This document shows, piece by piece, positions 42,075 through 50,191 of a stretch of 64,000 nt of DNA. Within the stretch, counting starts at the first letter, position 1; each line of letters starts with the position of its first letter. The translations under genes and the position numbers were made by a program. This stretch comes from Brevundimonas sp. (lineage in GTDB: Bacteria; Pseudomonadota; Alphaproteobacteria; Caulobacterales; Caulobacteraceae): positions 361,433 through 425,432 of the forward strand of contig JACVCC010000004.1 in NCBI GenBank assembly GCA_016742215.1. Direction: 5' to 3'. The notes below the pieces were generated by a model. That model did not search any database and was not told the origin of the DNA. It worked only from the letters and a program-made list of their open reading frames with translations.

Positions 42075-42551
42075 ATGTCCTGTGGCGTCGCCCTCGCAAT
42101 CTCCCTGCTGCTTGCAGACCCCAATGTCGCCGCCGCCGCGGCCCAGCCGCCGGTCGCGCCGGCCGCCCCCCTGTCGGTCGCATCCGAGCCCCTGTTCGCC
42201 GACATCATCGCCCGCTCCGGCGGCCTGCGTGATCTCGTCCGCGGCTGGATGGAGACCGGCGCCGCCGACCAGACCGGCTTCTTCGCCAGCGAGACGTTCA
42301 CCGGCTTCCGTACCCGCACGACCGAACTGGCCGCGCTGGACATGCAGGGTCACCTGATCCTCAAGGAACGCGGCACGGACAGCGATCTGAAATGCATCCT
42401 GCGCGGCATCTCCGAGGACATGCCGCTCAAGGTCCAGGCCGTCGAGGCCGCCGCCACCCCCGCCGAACGCCGCGTCGCGCTCGACGAACTGGCCTACCTC
42501 CTCAACGACAACGTCGAGGTCATCACCGCCCCGCCGGCCCCGCCGGTGTAG
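42075..42551 (+). CDS. Exported hypothetical protein
   Basis: A 158-residue protein starting MSCGVALAISLLLADPNVAA, a likely signal peptide. The rest (EPLFADIIARSGGLRDLVRG...) is alpha/beta, with a conserved-looking GHLILKERGTDSDLKCILRG segment. No family recognised. AGAGG lies ~8 bases before the ATG. It is divergent from pgi and ends at heptamer inverted repeat 3. Confidence 0.62.
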   Translation: MSCGVALAISLLLADPNVAAAAAQPPVAPAAPLSVASEPLFADIIARSGGLRDLVRGWMETGAADQTGFFASETFTGFRTRTTELAALDMQGHLILKERGTDSDLKCILRGISEDMPLKVQAVEAAATPAERRVALDELAYLLNDNVEVITAPPAPPV

Positions 42552-42556
42552 GTTCG

Positions 42557-42637
42557 AGGGATTAGGAATTAGGGATTGGAGCGAGAACGACGCCTTCAGC
42601 GTCCAACTCTCCCTAATCCCTAGCCCCAAATCCCTAC
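42557..42637. repeat. Heptamer-armed inverted repeat 3 (ATTAGGG type)
   Basis: Left arm 42557-42579 (AGGGATTAGGAATTAGGGAT) and right arm 42609-42637 (CTCCCTAATCCCTAGCCCCA...). Pairing is imperfect over ~22 bases. It fills the gap between convergent genes, and the right arm touches the stop codon of the redoxin gene. Confidence 0.8.
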
Positions 42638-43321
42638 CTACGTCCCCACCGTCTCCGGATATTTGATCCCGCACCCGTACGGCGTCGCGAACGCAGTGGC
42701 GACCGGGCGGCCGGCTTCCAGATCGGTCAGGGCCGCGCGGACGAAGTTGTTGGCGCCTTCCAGATCCTCGGGCTTGTTCGTCGGGCGGTCGTCGATGCCG
42801 CCGACGAAGCGCAGGGTTCCCTCGGCGTCGATGATGCGCATGTCCGGGGTGGTCAGGGCGCCGTAGCGCTTGCCGACTTCACCGGTCGGATCCAGCAGCA
42901 GGTAGGACGAGGCGGCGTTGTTGCGGGTGCGCCATTCGCGCGCCGCTTCACCCTCGACATAACCCTGCGTGCCCGGCGAGGACGAGATGATGGTGATCCA
43001 CACCACGCCATCGGCCACCGCCTCGCGCTGCAGGGCCTGCATGGCGCCGGTGTAGTGCTTCTTCACATAGGGGCAGCCCTCGTTGGTCCACTCCAGGATC
43101 ACGGTCTTGCCGCGGAAGTCGGCCAGAGATCGCTGCGTCCCTTCGGAATCGACCAGGGTGAAGGCCGGAGCGGGCTGGCCGGCCAGCGGCGTCTGGCCCG
43201 GGGCGGCGGCCTGTTCGGTCGCGGCGGTTTCGGTCTTTGGCGCCGGCTCGGCCGCCTGCTGGCAGGCGGCGAGGGTCAGGGCCGACAGGGCGGCGAAGGC
43301 AGTCGTCAGACGGGTCTTCAT
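42638..43321 (-). CDS. Redoxin-domain lipoprotein
   Basis: A 227-residue lipoprotein (lipobox LAAC) with a thioredoxin-fold domain. The active Cys is in EWTNEGCPYVKKHY, without a CxxC pair; a second Cys lies near the C-terminus in PYGCGIKYP, as seen in related thioredoxin-family proteins. It is probably a periplasmic peroxidase-like or thiol-transfer protein. It lies 26 bases downstream of a DsbD-type reductase on the same strand, which may supply its electrons (inference). Confidence 0.82.
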   Translation of the reverse strand: MKTRLTTAFAALSALTLAACQQAAEPAPKTETAATEQAAAPGQTPLAGQPAPAFTLVDSEGTQRSLADFRGKTVILEWTNEGCPYVKKHYTGAMQALQREAVADGVVWITIISSSPGTQGYVEGEAAREWRTRNNAASSYLLLDPTGEVGKRYGALTTPDMRIIDAEGTLRFVGGIDDRPTNKPEDLEGANNFVRAALTDLEAGRPVATAFATPYGCGIKYPETVGT

Positions 43322-43347
43322 GGCGGTCTCCGTTGGTCGGTCAGGGA

Positions 43348-45519
43348 TCAGGAAGCGGGGGCGGCGTCCTCGAGGGCCTGGACGACCAGCCCTCCGGTCA
43401 GCAGTTGCGGCAGGATCCGGGGCTCGTCCGAACCCGGAGAATAGAGCAGATACAGCGGAACGCCCGAGCGCCCGTGACGCTGCAACTCGGCGGTGATGGC
43501 GTCGTCGCGGCGGGTCCAGTCTCCGACCAGATAGACGGCGTTCGTCGCCTCCATCGCTCGCTTCACCTCATTGGTGGCCAGCGAGGTGCGCTCGTTGATC
43601 TTGCAGGTCACGCACCAGTCGGCGGTGAAGTTGACCAGCACCGGCCGGCCCTCGGCGCGGGCCGCGGCGACGGCCTCGGCGGACCAAGCGGCGGACGCCA
43701 AAGCCTCGCCGCCCTCGGACGGGGCGGACGGGGACGCGGTCTGGACCGGCGCCTTCGCGGTCAGGACCAGGGCGGCGCCGGCGAGGATCAGCATGGCGAT
43801 CGCGGCGACCAGAGGCATCAGGCCACGGCGGCCGTGAATCCGCTCCGTCTGGGCCACGCCGAACAGCCACAGGGCGAAGGCCAGCAGCAGGCCGGCGACG
43901 AACAGCAGGCCGAGGCCCTCCGCGCCGGTCTGGCGGCTGAACACCCAGGCCAGCCACAGGGCCGTGCCGTACATCGGGAAGGCCAGCAGGGTCTTCAGCC
44001 GCTCCATCCACGGGCCGGGACGCGGCAGGCGGCGCAGCAGGCCGGGCGACAGGCTGACGATCACGAAGGGCAGGGCCAGACCCAGTCCCAGCATCAGGAA
44101 GACGACCAGCGCCATCGGCCACGGCATCACCAGAGCGGCGCCGAGGGCGAACGCCATGAAGGGGGCGGTGCAGGGGGCGGCCACGACCACCGCCAGCGCG
44201 CCGGTGAAGAAGGCGCCCGCGCCGCCGGGCAGGCGCGACAGGGGGCCGGAGCCCGCGCCCTGCAGACCCGCGCCGATCTGGAAGACGTTGGACAGGTTCA
44301 GCGCCACCGCCAGCATCAGCAGGGCCAGACCGGCCGTGACCGGCGGCGACTGCAGCTGGAAGCCCCAGCCGACCGCCTCTCCCGCCGCACGCAGAGCCAG
44401 AAGAACGCCGGCGAGGATCAGGAAGGTGACCAGCACCCCGGCAAGGAAGGCCAGACCGTCGCGCCGGGCATGGGCCGCATCATGCGCCGAGGCCGTCAGC
44501 GAGGCGGCCTTCATCGCCAGAATGGGGAAGACGCAGGGCATCAGGTTCAGGATCAGCCCGCCCATCAGGGCGAACAGGGCCGCCTGCACGAAGGTGGCGA
44601 TGCCCGTCGGGGCCGCTGCGGCGGTCGGGCTGGCGCCCTCCTCGGCCGGAGCCAGATCGCCCGAGCCGGTGGCGCCGGGCAGGGGCTCGCCAGGCGTCGC
44701 GCTGATCTCGAAGGCGCCGAGACGGGTGGCCAGCACCCCGCCGACCGGGCCGGTCAGCCCGCCCGAGCGGGTCTTGCCGCCGCCGGTGATGACCAGAGTC
44801 AGACCCTGCGGTCCCCACGATCCGGACTGCGGCGCCGCATGGTCGATGATCCCGCCCTCGAACGGGAAGAAATAGACCGGGCCGGGGTCCTGACCCGCCA
44901 GCGGACCGCCCGTGGCCGTCAGGGTGATGACGCCGTCGCGCACCGTGGCGCGGGCCTCGATGCCGGCCGGGCGGGGGGACTGTTCGAGAATGGTCTGGAT
45001 CGCTGCGCCATGCGTCGCCGTCAGCGGCGCCGCGCCCTCGCGGATCGGCAGGTCCAGCCGCAGGGTCAGCTCGTCCGGCACGCACATCTCGTCGCTGCAG
45101 ACGAGGAACAGGGCCTCGACCTCCAGCGGCACGGTCGCGCCCGGCGTCAGGCTTGCCGGCAGCTCGATCGGGACGGGCAGATAGACCACGTCCTCATAGC
45201 CATAGTTGACCAGGGTCTGCAGGCGTTGGCGGTCGGGCAGCGGCCAGACGATGTCGCCGGCGGTGATGCCGCTCGGCAGGGACCACGTCAGGCTGGTCGC
45301 CCCGCCCGAGTCCCCCGGATTGCGCCAGTAGGTGTGCCAGCCCGGCTGGATCTTCTGGCGGATCGCCACCACGGCGGTCGAGCCCGGCGCCGCCCATTGC
45401 GACATGGAGACCAGCTCGGCCTCGATCCGCTCGGTGCGTTGGGGGCCGTTCTGGGCGTGCGCCAGCGTGGGCGCGAACAGCGCCAGAAGCAGGATCAGGG
45501 CACGAAACAACTGCGGCAC
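43348..45519 (-). CDS. DsbD-family thiol:disulfide reductase
   Basis: A 723-residue membrane protein that carries electrons from cytoplasmic thioredoxin to the periplasm. After a signal peptide comes a DsbC-like/DsbD-alpha domain (QPGWHTYWRNPGDSG and CSDEMCVPDEL with two Cys), then eight or so helices with membrane Cys in LNLMPCVFPILAMKA and VVAAPCTAPFMAF, then a C-terminal thioredoxin domain with DWCVTCK. All three Cys pairs are present, so it looks functional. The N-terminal domain is the long ScsB-like form rather than E. coli DsbD. Confidence 0.9.
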   Translation of the reverse strand: MPQLFRALILLLALFAPTLAHAQNGPQRTERIEAELVSMSQWAAPGSTAVVAIRQKIQPGWHTYWRNPGDSGGATSLTWSLPSGITAGDIVWPLPDRQRLQTLVNYGYEDVVYLPVPIELPASLTPGATVPLEVEALFLVCSDEMCVPDELTLRLDLPIREGAAPLTATHGAAIQTILEQSPRPAGIEARATVRDGVITLTATGGPLAGQDPGPVYFFPFEGGIIDHAAPQSGSWGPQGLTLVITGGGKTRSGGLTGPVGGVLATRLGAFEISATPGEPLPGATGSGDLAPAEEGASPTAAAAPTGIATFVQAALFALMGGLILNLMPCVFPILAMKAASLTASAHDAAHARRDGLAFLAGVLVTFLILAGVLLALRAAGEAVGWGFQLQSPPVTAGLALLMLAVALNLSNVFQIGAGLQGAGSGPLSRLPGGAGAFFTGALAVVVAAPCTAPFMAFALGAALVMPWPMALVVFLMLGLGLALPFVIVSLSPGLLRRLPRPGPWMERLKTLLAFPMYGTALWLAWVFSRQTGAEGLGLLFVAGLLLAFALWLFGVAQTERIHGRRGLMPLVAAIAMLILAGAALVLTAKAPVQTASPSAPSEGGEALASAAWSAEAVAAARAEGRPVLVNFTADWCVTCKINERTSLATNEVKRAMEATNAVYLVGDWTRRDDAITAELQRHGRSGVPLYLLYSPGSDEPRILPQLLTGGLVVQALEDAAPAS

Positions 45520-45598
45520 GCGGGACCTCTTGCGATACGGCGCGACCTTAGCCGCCCCGCCGCCCGCTCGTCACGCCCGCCGCCAGCGGCGCGTCGCC

Positions 45599-46051
45599 TC
45601 AGGTCCTTGGGGAGGCCTCGACCAGCACCTCGGTGCGTCGGCGCAGCGGCTCGTTGGTCCCCTCGGCGGTGACTGCGCCCGTATCGCCAGCCGCGATCAC
45701 CTCAAAGGCCGGCGTTGGCCAGCCCGCGGCGACCAGCGCCTCGGCCACAGCCACGGCCCGTCGCTCGGACAGGGTCTGGTTGGCGGCTGCTCCGCCCTGT
45801 GCATCGGCCAGGCCCACGACCTGGACCGAGCGGATATCACACCCCTGAAGCTGGGTTGCCGTCAGGCCGATCGCCTGCAACGCCGCCTGGGTCAGCCGCG
45901 CCTCGCCCTCGGCGAAATAGACCTCGAACCGCTTGGCCATGCAGGGGCTCCGCTCAGCGACCAGCTCGCTGCGATCCCGCATCCCCGGCGTCCATCCGCA
46001 CCCGGCCACGGCCAGTCCCGCCAGCCCTGCAATCACGATCGTCCGCATCAT
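45599..46051 (-). CDS. OmpA-like lipoprotein
   Basis: A 150-residue protein. The lipobox is LAVAGC. The domain is OmpA C-terminal-like: FEVYFAEGEARLT..., VQVVGLADAQGG and NQTLSERRAVAVAEAL. It should bind peptidoglycan, tethering the outer membrane to the wall. Two Cys (ERSPC, QGC) may form a disulfide. The start at 46051 is 8 bases after AGAGGG; a GTG at 46060 is the alternative. Confidence 0.82.
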   Translation of the reverse strand: MMRTIVIAGLAGLAVAGCGWTPGMRDRSELVAERSPCMAKRFEVYFAEGEARLTQAALQAIGLTATQLQGCDIRSVQVVGLADAQGGAAANQTLSERRAVAVAEALVAAGWPTPAFEVIAAGDTGAVTAEGTNEPLRRRTEVLVEASPRT

Positions 46052-46095
46052 TTCACGCACCCTCTTGCAATGAACCAGCCTCGACCCATCTCATG

Positions 46096-46130
46096 AAAAG
46101 GGCGGCCTGACGCACGCGACAGGCCGCCCC
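46096..46130 (-). terminator. Terminator after the glycine-zipper lipoprotein gene
   Basis: On the minus strand GGGCGGCCT, a loop, AGGCCGCCCTTTT. Confidence 0.8.
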
Positions 46131-46151
46131 AAATCATTGAATCAGCTCGCC

Positions 46152-46487
46152 TTAGTAGCGACGCTGACCGTTCTCCCAGTAGCACTCGTCACGACGGTTG
46201 TCGTAGCAGTAGTAGTACCGGCCGTTGTCGCTGTAGCGCTGCTGGTTGGCGCGATCCTGCGCCGAACCGCGGATGGCGCCGGCCGCGCCGCCGACGACAG
46301 CGCCGATGGCCGCGCCGCGACCGGCGTTGCCGTCACCCACATTGTTGCCGATGATGGCGCCGGCCACCGCGCCGAGTCCGGCGCCGATGGCGCCCTGGCG
46401 CACGGTTTGATCGTTGCTGTAGCCGTCGCTGGCGCAGGCGCTGGCCATCAGACCGGCTGCGGCAATGGCGATGAGAGCCTTCTTCAT
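46152..46487 (-). CDS. Glycine-zipper lipoprotein
   Basis: A 111-residue lipoprotein (MASAC). A glycine-zipper segment (GAGLGAVAGAIIGNNVG and GAAIGAVVGGAAGAI) is typical of small envelope proteins such as the YMGG/OmpA-associated type. The tail is Tyr/Arg-rich with two Cys (YYYCYDNRRDECYWENG). The start at 46487 (MKKALIAIAA) is set by AAGGA; an ATG at 46502 is in frame. The promoter probably lies in the ~137 bases before it, divergent from the gene at 46625. Confidence 0.78.
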   Translation of the reverse strand: MKKALIAIAAAGLMASACASDGYSNDQTVRQGAIGAGLGAVAGAIIGNNVGDGNAGRGAAIGAVVGGAAGAIRGSAQDRANQQRYSDNGRYYYCYDNRRDECYWENGQRRY

Positions 46488-46624
46488 AGGTTTGTCCTTC
46501 ATCCCTGGGTTCGCCCCTGGGGTGAGAACGCTGGATAAGCGTGGCGGTTCCCGGACTATGCAAGGTGGTTAAGCCTGCATTAGGCTTCAGTGACCCGGCG
46601 GCGGAGGGCATGGCCCCGGGCGAA

Positions 46625-46993
46625 ATGAGCGAGACGGGGGTTTTGCGTATGCGTTTTTCTGAACCGGTCCGAATGGCCGATGGCGGCGAGCACAGCCCTG
46701 TGTGGGCACGCAAGAAGCGCCGTAGTGGGGCGAGCCCGATCGTGGGCGTGATCGTCACCCTGCTGGCGGTCTTCGGCGTGCTGACGGCCGTTCTGGGCGT
46801 CAAGGAACGCTCGCTGGCCGAGGGCGGCGCCATCATGGACGGCTGGATCGCCCAGGGCGTCGCGACCGTGAAGGGCGAGGCTCCGCGCGTCGCCGACGAG
46901 GCTGCGGACGCCGCCGGCGCCGCGGCGGAGAAGGCCGGCGACGCCGCCCAGGCGGGCGCTGCTGCGGCCTCCGAAGAACTGCAGCGGCAATAA
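46625..46993 (+). CDS. Single-span membrane protein, Ala-rich tail
   Basis: About 122 residues from the ATG at 46625 (or 114 from 46649). It has a basic patch (ARKKRRSGASP), one hydrophobic helix (IVGVIVTLLAVFGVLTAVLG) and an Ala/Glu-rich helical tail ending EELQRQ. No family recognised. Neither start has a strong ribosome site. It precedes the lipid-kinase-like gene by 55 bases on the same strand. Confidence 0.58.
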   Translation: MSETGVLRMRFSEPVRMADGGEHSPVWARKKRRSGASPIVGVIVTLLAVFGVLTAVLGVKERSLAEGGAIMDGWIAQGVATVKGEAPRVADEAADAAGAAAEKAGDAAQAGAAAASEELQRQ

Positions 46994-47048
46994 TCGCCAA
47001 ACGGTCAAGCTGTCCGGAACATCGCCTGCTGCAGGGCGTTCGGGCGGC

Positions 47049-48023
47049 ATGAGCGAAACCCTGGCCCCCGTTTCGGACGCGCAATCGCCCGCGCCGGCCG
47101 TCGTCGATGACGCCGGACCGGGCCTGACGCCGCACGTTCCGCTGCGCAACGTCATCATGCTGGTGAACCCGTTGTCGGGCGGGGTCGGCCCCGGGGCCGT
47201 ACGCGACGCCGAGGCCATCCTGTCGGCCTATGACCTCCGCGCCGAGGTCGTGGCGCTGGAGGGCGGGAAGTTCAACGACCAGATCCAGACGGCGCTGGAT
47301 GCGAAGCCGGACTGCCTGTTCGTGCTGGCCGGCGATGGTACGGCGGGCACGATCGCCTCGCGCGCAGGTCCTGACGGTCCACTGGTCGCCCCGCTGCCGG
47401 GCGGCACCATGAACATGCTGCCCAAGGCCCTGTATGGCACCGGCGACTGGAAGGCCGCTCTGAAAGTCGCGCTGGAGGAGGGTGCACCGCAGAGCGTTGC
47501 TGGCGGCGAAGTGTCGGACGGCGAGATCAAACAGGCTTTCTTCTGCGCCGCCATCATGGGGTCGCCGGCCCTTTGGGCGCCCGCGCGAGAAGCCATGCGC
47601 ACCGGCAAGCTGCGCGAGGCCCTTGCCCACGCCCGCCAGGCGCTGAAGCGCGCCTTCAGCGGTCGCCTGCGCTTCACCCTCGACAACCGGCCCGAACGCC
47701 GCGCCGAGGCCCTGGTTCTGATCAGTCCGATGATCTCCAAGGCCATGGAAGAGAACACCGGGCTCGAGGCCGCGGCCATGAACCCGTCTGATGCGCTGGA
47801 AGCCTTCCGTCTCGCCGCCCACGCGGTCATGGACGACTGGCGCCAGGACCCGGCCGTCACCACGCGCGCCACCAAAAAGGTGTCACTGCGCGCCCGCTCG
47901 AAAATCCCCTCGGTCATCGACGGTGAGCCGATCCAGCTGCAGCACCGCGCCCAGGTGAGGTTCGTGGCCAAAGCCTTCCGGGCGCTCGCGCCCGTTCCGC
48001 CGTCGGCGGAGGACAGCGTCTAG
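47049..48023 (+). CDS. Diacylglycerol/sphingosine kinase-like protein
   Basis: A 324-residue protein of the DAGK_cat (YegS/LCB5) family: NVIMLVNPLSGG at the start of the fold, the nucleotide loop as AGDGTAGTIAS (the common form is GGDGTxN, so slightly changed) and LPGGTMNMLPKAL. It probably phosphorylates a lipid alcohol at the inner membrane, though the altered loop leaves activity open. Its stop overlaps the GTG start of the next gene by one base, so the two are translationally coupled. Confidence 0.85.
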   Translation: MSETLAPVSDAQSPAPAVVDDAGPGLTPHVPLRNVIMLVNPLSGGVGPGAVRDAEAILSAYDLRAEVVALEGGKFNDQIQTALDAKPDCLFVLAGDGTAGTIASRAGPDGPLVAPLPGGTMNMLPKALYGTGDWKAALKVALEEGAPQSVAGGEVSDGEIKQAFFCAAIMGSPALWAPAREAMRTGKLREALAHARQALKRAFSGRLRFTLDNRPERRAEALVLISPMISKAMEENTGLEAAAMNPSDALEAFRLAAHAVMDDWRQDPAVTTRATKKVSLRARSKIPSVIDGEPIQLQHRAQVRFVAKAFRALAPVPPSAEDSV

Positions 48024-48874
48024 TGGGCCTGATCCTCCAGTTTTCCGACGTCCACTTCGGTTGCGAGCATAAGCGGGCCTGCGAGGCCGCGCTGGAATAC
48101 GCCCATGCCCGCAAGGCCGACCTGGTGCTGATCACCGGCGACATCACCCAGCAGGGCTTCCCCGACGAGTTCGCCGCCGCCGGCGAATGGATCCGGCGGA
48201 TGCCCGAGCCGACCTTCGTCATCGTCGGCAATCACGATGTCCCCTACTGGAGCCTGCCTGCGCGCCTGTTCCATCCGTGGAAGGCGTTCGAGAAGGCGAC
48301 CGGCCATCCCGCCCACGACCACCAGTTCCTCAGCCCGAACATCATGGTGCGCGGCGTCGTCACCGCCCGGGGCTGGCAGGCGCGCGCCAACTGGTCCAAG
48401 GGCGTGATTGACCTCGACCAGACCCGCAAGGCCGCCGCCGCCCTGCGTCAGGCTCCGGTCGGCGCCCTGCGTATCCTCGCCTGCCACCATCCGCTGGTGG
48501 AGATGATCGGCACGCCGATGACCGGCGACGTGAAGCGCGGCGACGAGGCGGCCCTGATCTTCGCCGAAGCCGGTGTCGATCTGATCACCACCGGCCACGT
48601 CCATGTGCCTTTCGCCCTGCCGATCCAGCTGGGCGACCATTGCTCCTATGCCGTCGGATGCGGGACCCTGTCCCATCGCGAGCGCGGGACGCCGGCCAGT
48701 TTCAACCGCATAGAATGGGACGCCCACGAGATCGTGGTGACCGCCGTGGCCTGGAACGGCTCGGCCTTCGAGGACAGCCAGAGCTGGCGTCTGCCGCGCC
48801 GTCAGGACACCCGCAAGGCGGCCACCGCTCCCGACCCTCAAACGCCCGGCGAACGCGAACTCGCCGCCAGCTAG
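48023..48874 (+). CDS. Calcineurin-like metallophosphoesterase
   Basis: A 283-residue phosphoesterase with the metal motifs in order: SDVHFG, ITGDITQQG, VGNHDVPYW, ACHHPLVEM and TTGHVHVPF. It could be a phosphodiesterase or a lipid phosphatase acting with the upstream lipid kinase-like protein (the pairing suggests this; unproven). The GTG start overlaps the upstream stop. Followed by a terminator. Confidence 0.9.
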   Translation: MGLILQFSDVHFGCEHKRACEAALEYAHARKADLVLITGDITQQGFPDEFAAAGEWIRRMPEPTFVIVGNHDVPYWSLPARLFHPWKAFEKATGHPAHDHQFLSPNIMVRGVVTARGWQARANWSKGVIDLDQTRKAAAALRQAPVGALRILACHHPLVEMIGTPMTGDVKRGDEAALIFAEAGVDLITTGHVHVPFALPIQLGDHCSYAVGCGTLSHRERGTPASFNRIEWDAHEIVVTAVAWNGSAFEDSQSWRLPRRQDTRKAATAPDPQTPGERELAAS

Positions 48875-48895
48875 ATCACGGAACGCCAGCGACGA

Positions 48896-48931
48896 AAAAG
48901 GCCGCGATCCGGAAGATCGCGGCCTCTTTTG
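48896..48931 (+). terminator. Terminator after the phosphoesterase gene
   Basis: AAAGGCCGCGATC, CGGA loop, GATCGCGGCCTCTTTT. Confidence 0.85.
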
Positions 48932-48949
48932 TCTGATCCAGCCGTCGGG

Positions 48950-49114
48950 CTAGATTCGTTTCCCTCGTCCGGTGATGAAGCTCACCACCAGCAGGATCAG
49001 GAAGATGACGAACAGCACATAGGCGATGTTCATCGAAAGTCCGGCTACGCCACCTGCACCGAGAGCACCGGCGACAAGGGCGAGCACGAGAAAGATAAGG
49101 GCCCAGCGAAGCAT
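48950..49114 (-). CDS. DUF1328 small membrane protein (YtjA-like)
   Basis: A 54-residue protein with two hydrophobic helices (MLRWALIFLVLALVAGALG and the segment NIAYVLFVIFLILLVVSF) joined by GVAGLS, ending TGRGKRI. It matches the short YtjA/DUF1328 family in length and layout; the function is unknown, and it is often found with stress-envelope genes. GGGAGGA lies 6 bases before the ATG. Confidence 0.88.
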   Translation of the reverse strand: MLRWALIFLVLALVAGALGAGGVAGLSMNIAYVLFVIFLILLVVSFITGRGKRI

Positions 49115-49199
49115 AGGCGTTCCTCCCGGTTCGATTTCAACAACGGTGCGAAAGTATCCGCGCCTGATTTGTCAACGATCCGAAAGTCAACCTGTTCCG

Positions 49200-49607
49200 T
49201 TATCTACGTCCGCGACCGTGCGTTTTCTCTGTGAACGCCGCAGCCACCATGGTCGCCAGCGCCGGATTTCTGAGGAAAATCCAGCCCCCGGCCAGGGCCG
49301 CGACCGTGCCGAGGATCGGACGCTCGCGGAACAGCATGAAGGCGCGCTGACCGAGGCCGACAGGTTCATCGTCCTCGAACTCGTCCTCATCGTCCTCACG
49401 GCGCAGGTAGATGAGCGCGACGATCAGGGCGATGACGGCGAACAGAAGCATGGTGACGGCCGCGGCGGCCAGCGCCGGCACGACCAGACACAGGGCGTAG
49501 AAGATCGCCACGCCCAGGAAGATCACGGCGACCAGCGCGGCGCCGGCGGCGACCGCAGCCGCCACCGCCTTCTTCACAAGTCCCCGGGCCAGCCCCCCGC
49601 CGAACAT
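49200..49607 (-). CDS. Phage-holin-like family protein (YqjE-like)
   Basis: A 135-residue membrane protein with two helices (residues about 12-34 and 40-64), a very acidic loop (REDDEDEFEDDEPVG) and a C-terminal re-entrant segment (GTVAALAGGWIFLRNP). It resembles the Holin_6/DUF1469 family, to which E. coli YqjE belongs. The start overlaps the stop of the DUF883 gene by one base (TGATG), so the pair is translationally coupled. Confidence 0.78.
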   Translation of the reverse strand: MFGGGLARGLVKKAVAAAVAAGAALVAVIFLGVAIFYALCLVVPALAAAAVTMLLFAVIALIVALIYLRREDDEDEFEDDEPVGLGQRAFMLFRERPILGTVAALAGGWIFLRNPALATMVAAAFTEKTHGRGRR

Positions 49608-49987
49608 CAGCGACGACGGCCGGCGAGCAGCAGGCCGAGCACGACGCCGACACCAAGCGCAATGGCGGTCGACTGGATCGGACGCTCCTGAACCCGCTCG
49701 GTCAGATAGCGCTGCGCCTCATCGAAGCGCTCCGAAGCGTCGTCATAGTATTCGCGGCCGCGCACGCGGGCCTCGTCGTAGTAGCCGCGGGCGCGCTCGC
49801 GCAGCACCTCGCCGCGGGCGCGCAACTCGGCCTCGGCCTCGGCGGCCTTGGCGCGGATGCGGGCTTCCGCCACGGTCGCCTTCTCGCGCAGGTTCGCCTT
49901 TTCCTCGGCGCCCAGCGTCTTCAGGTCGTCCTTCAGCGTGTTCAGATCGTTTTTGACGGCGGCTCTGGCCGCCTTGGTCGTCGCCAT
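49607..49987 (-). CDS. DUF883 / ElaB-YqjD-like protein
   Basis: A 126-residue protein: a long amphipathic coiled-coil-prone helix (LKDDLKTLGAEEKANLREKA...) and a C-terminal hydrophobic anchor (STAIALGVGVVLGLLLAGRRR). This is the YqjD/ElaB pattern, in which the C-terminal helix inserts in the inner membrane and the soluble part has been reported to bind ribosomes. Together with the next gene it matches the yqjD-yqjE order of E. coli. Confidence 0.85.
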   Translation of the reverse strand: MATTKAARAAVKNDLNTLKDDLKTLGAEEKANLREKATVAEARIRAKAAEAEAELRARGEVLRERARGYYDEARVRGREYYDDASERFDEAQRYLTERVQERPIQSTAIALGVGVVLGLLLAGRRR

Positions 49988-50087
49988 GATGCGCGCTCCG
50001 TGCTGCAAGCTTGACAGTTAGATAGAGAACCCTGAGCCGGAACGCCACTGTGCCGTCACGGTTCCCGCATTGCAGCATGGGAACGGG

Positions 50088-50190
50088 AGGGATTAGGGAA
50101 TAGGGATCGGGGATTAGCCAACTGAAGCAACGATCTCCGCGACCAGTGCGACATAATCCCTGATCCCTAATCTCCAGACCCTGATCCCTT
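50088..50190. repeat. Heptamer-armed inverted repeat 4 (ATTAGGG type)
   Basis: Left arm 50088-50117 (AGGGATTAGGGAATAGGGAT...) and right arm 50154-50190 (TAATCCCTGATCCCTAATCT... ending CTGATCCCTT). The right arm ends one base before the start codon at 50192 and occupies the position where a ribosome site should be. Confidence 0.85.
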
Positions 50191-50191
50191 C

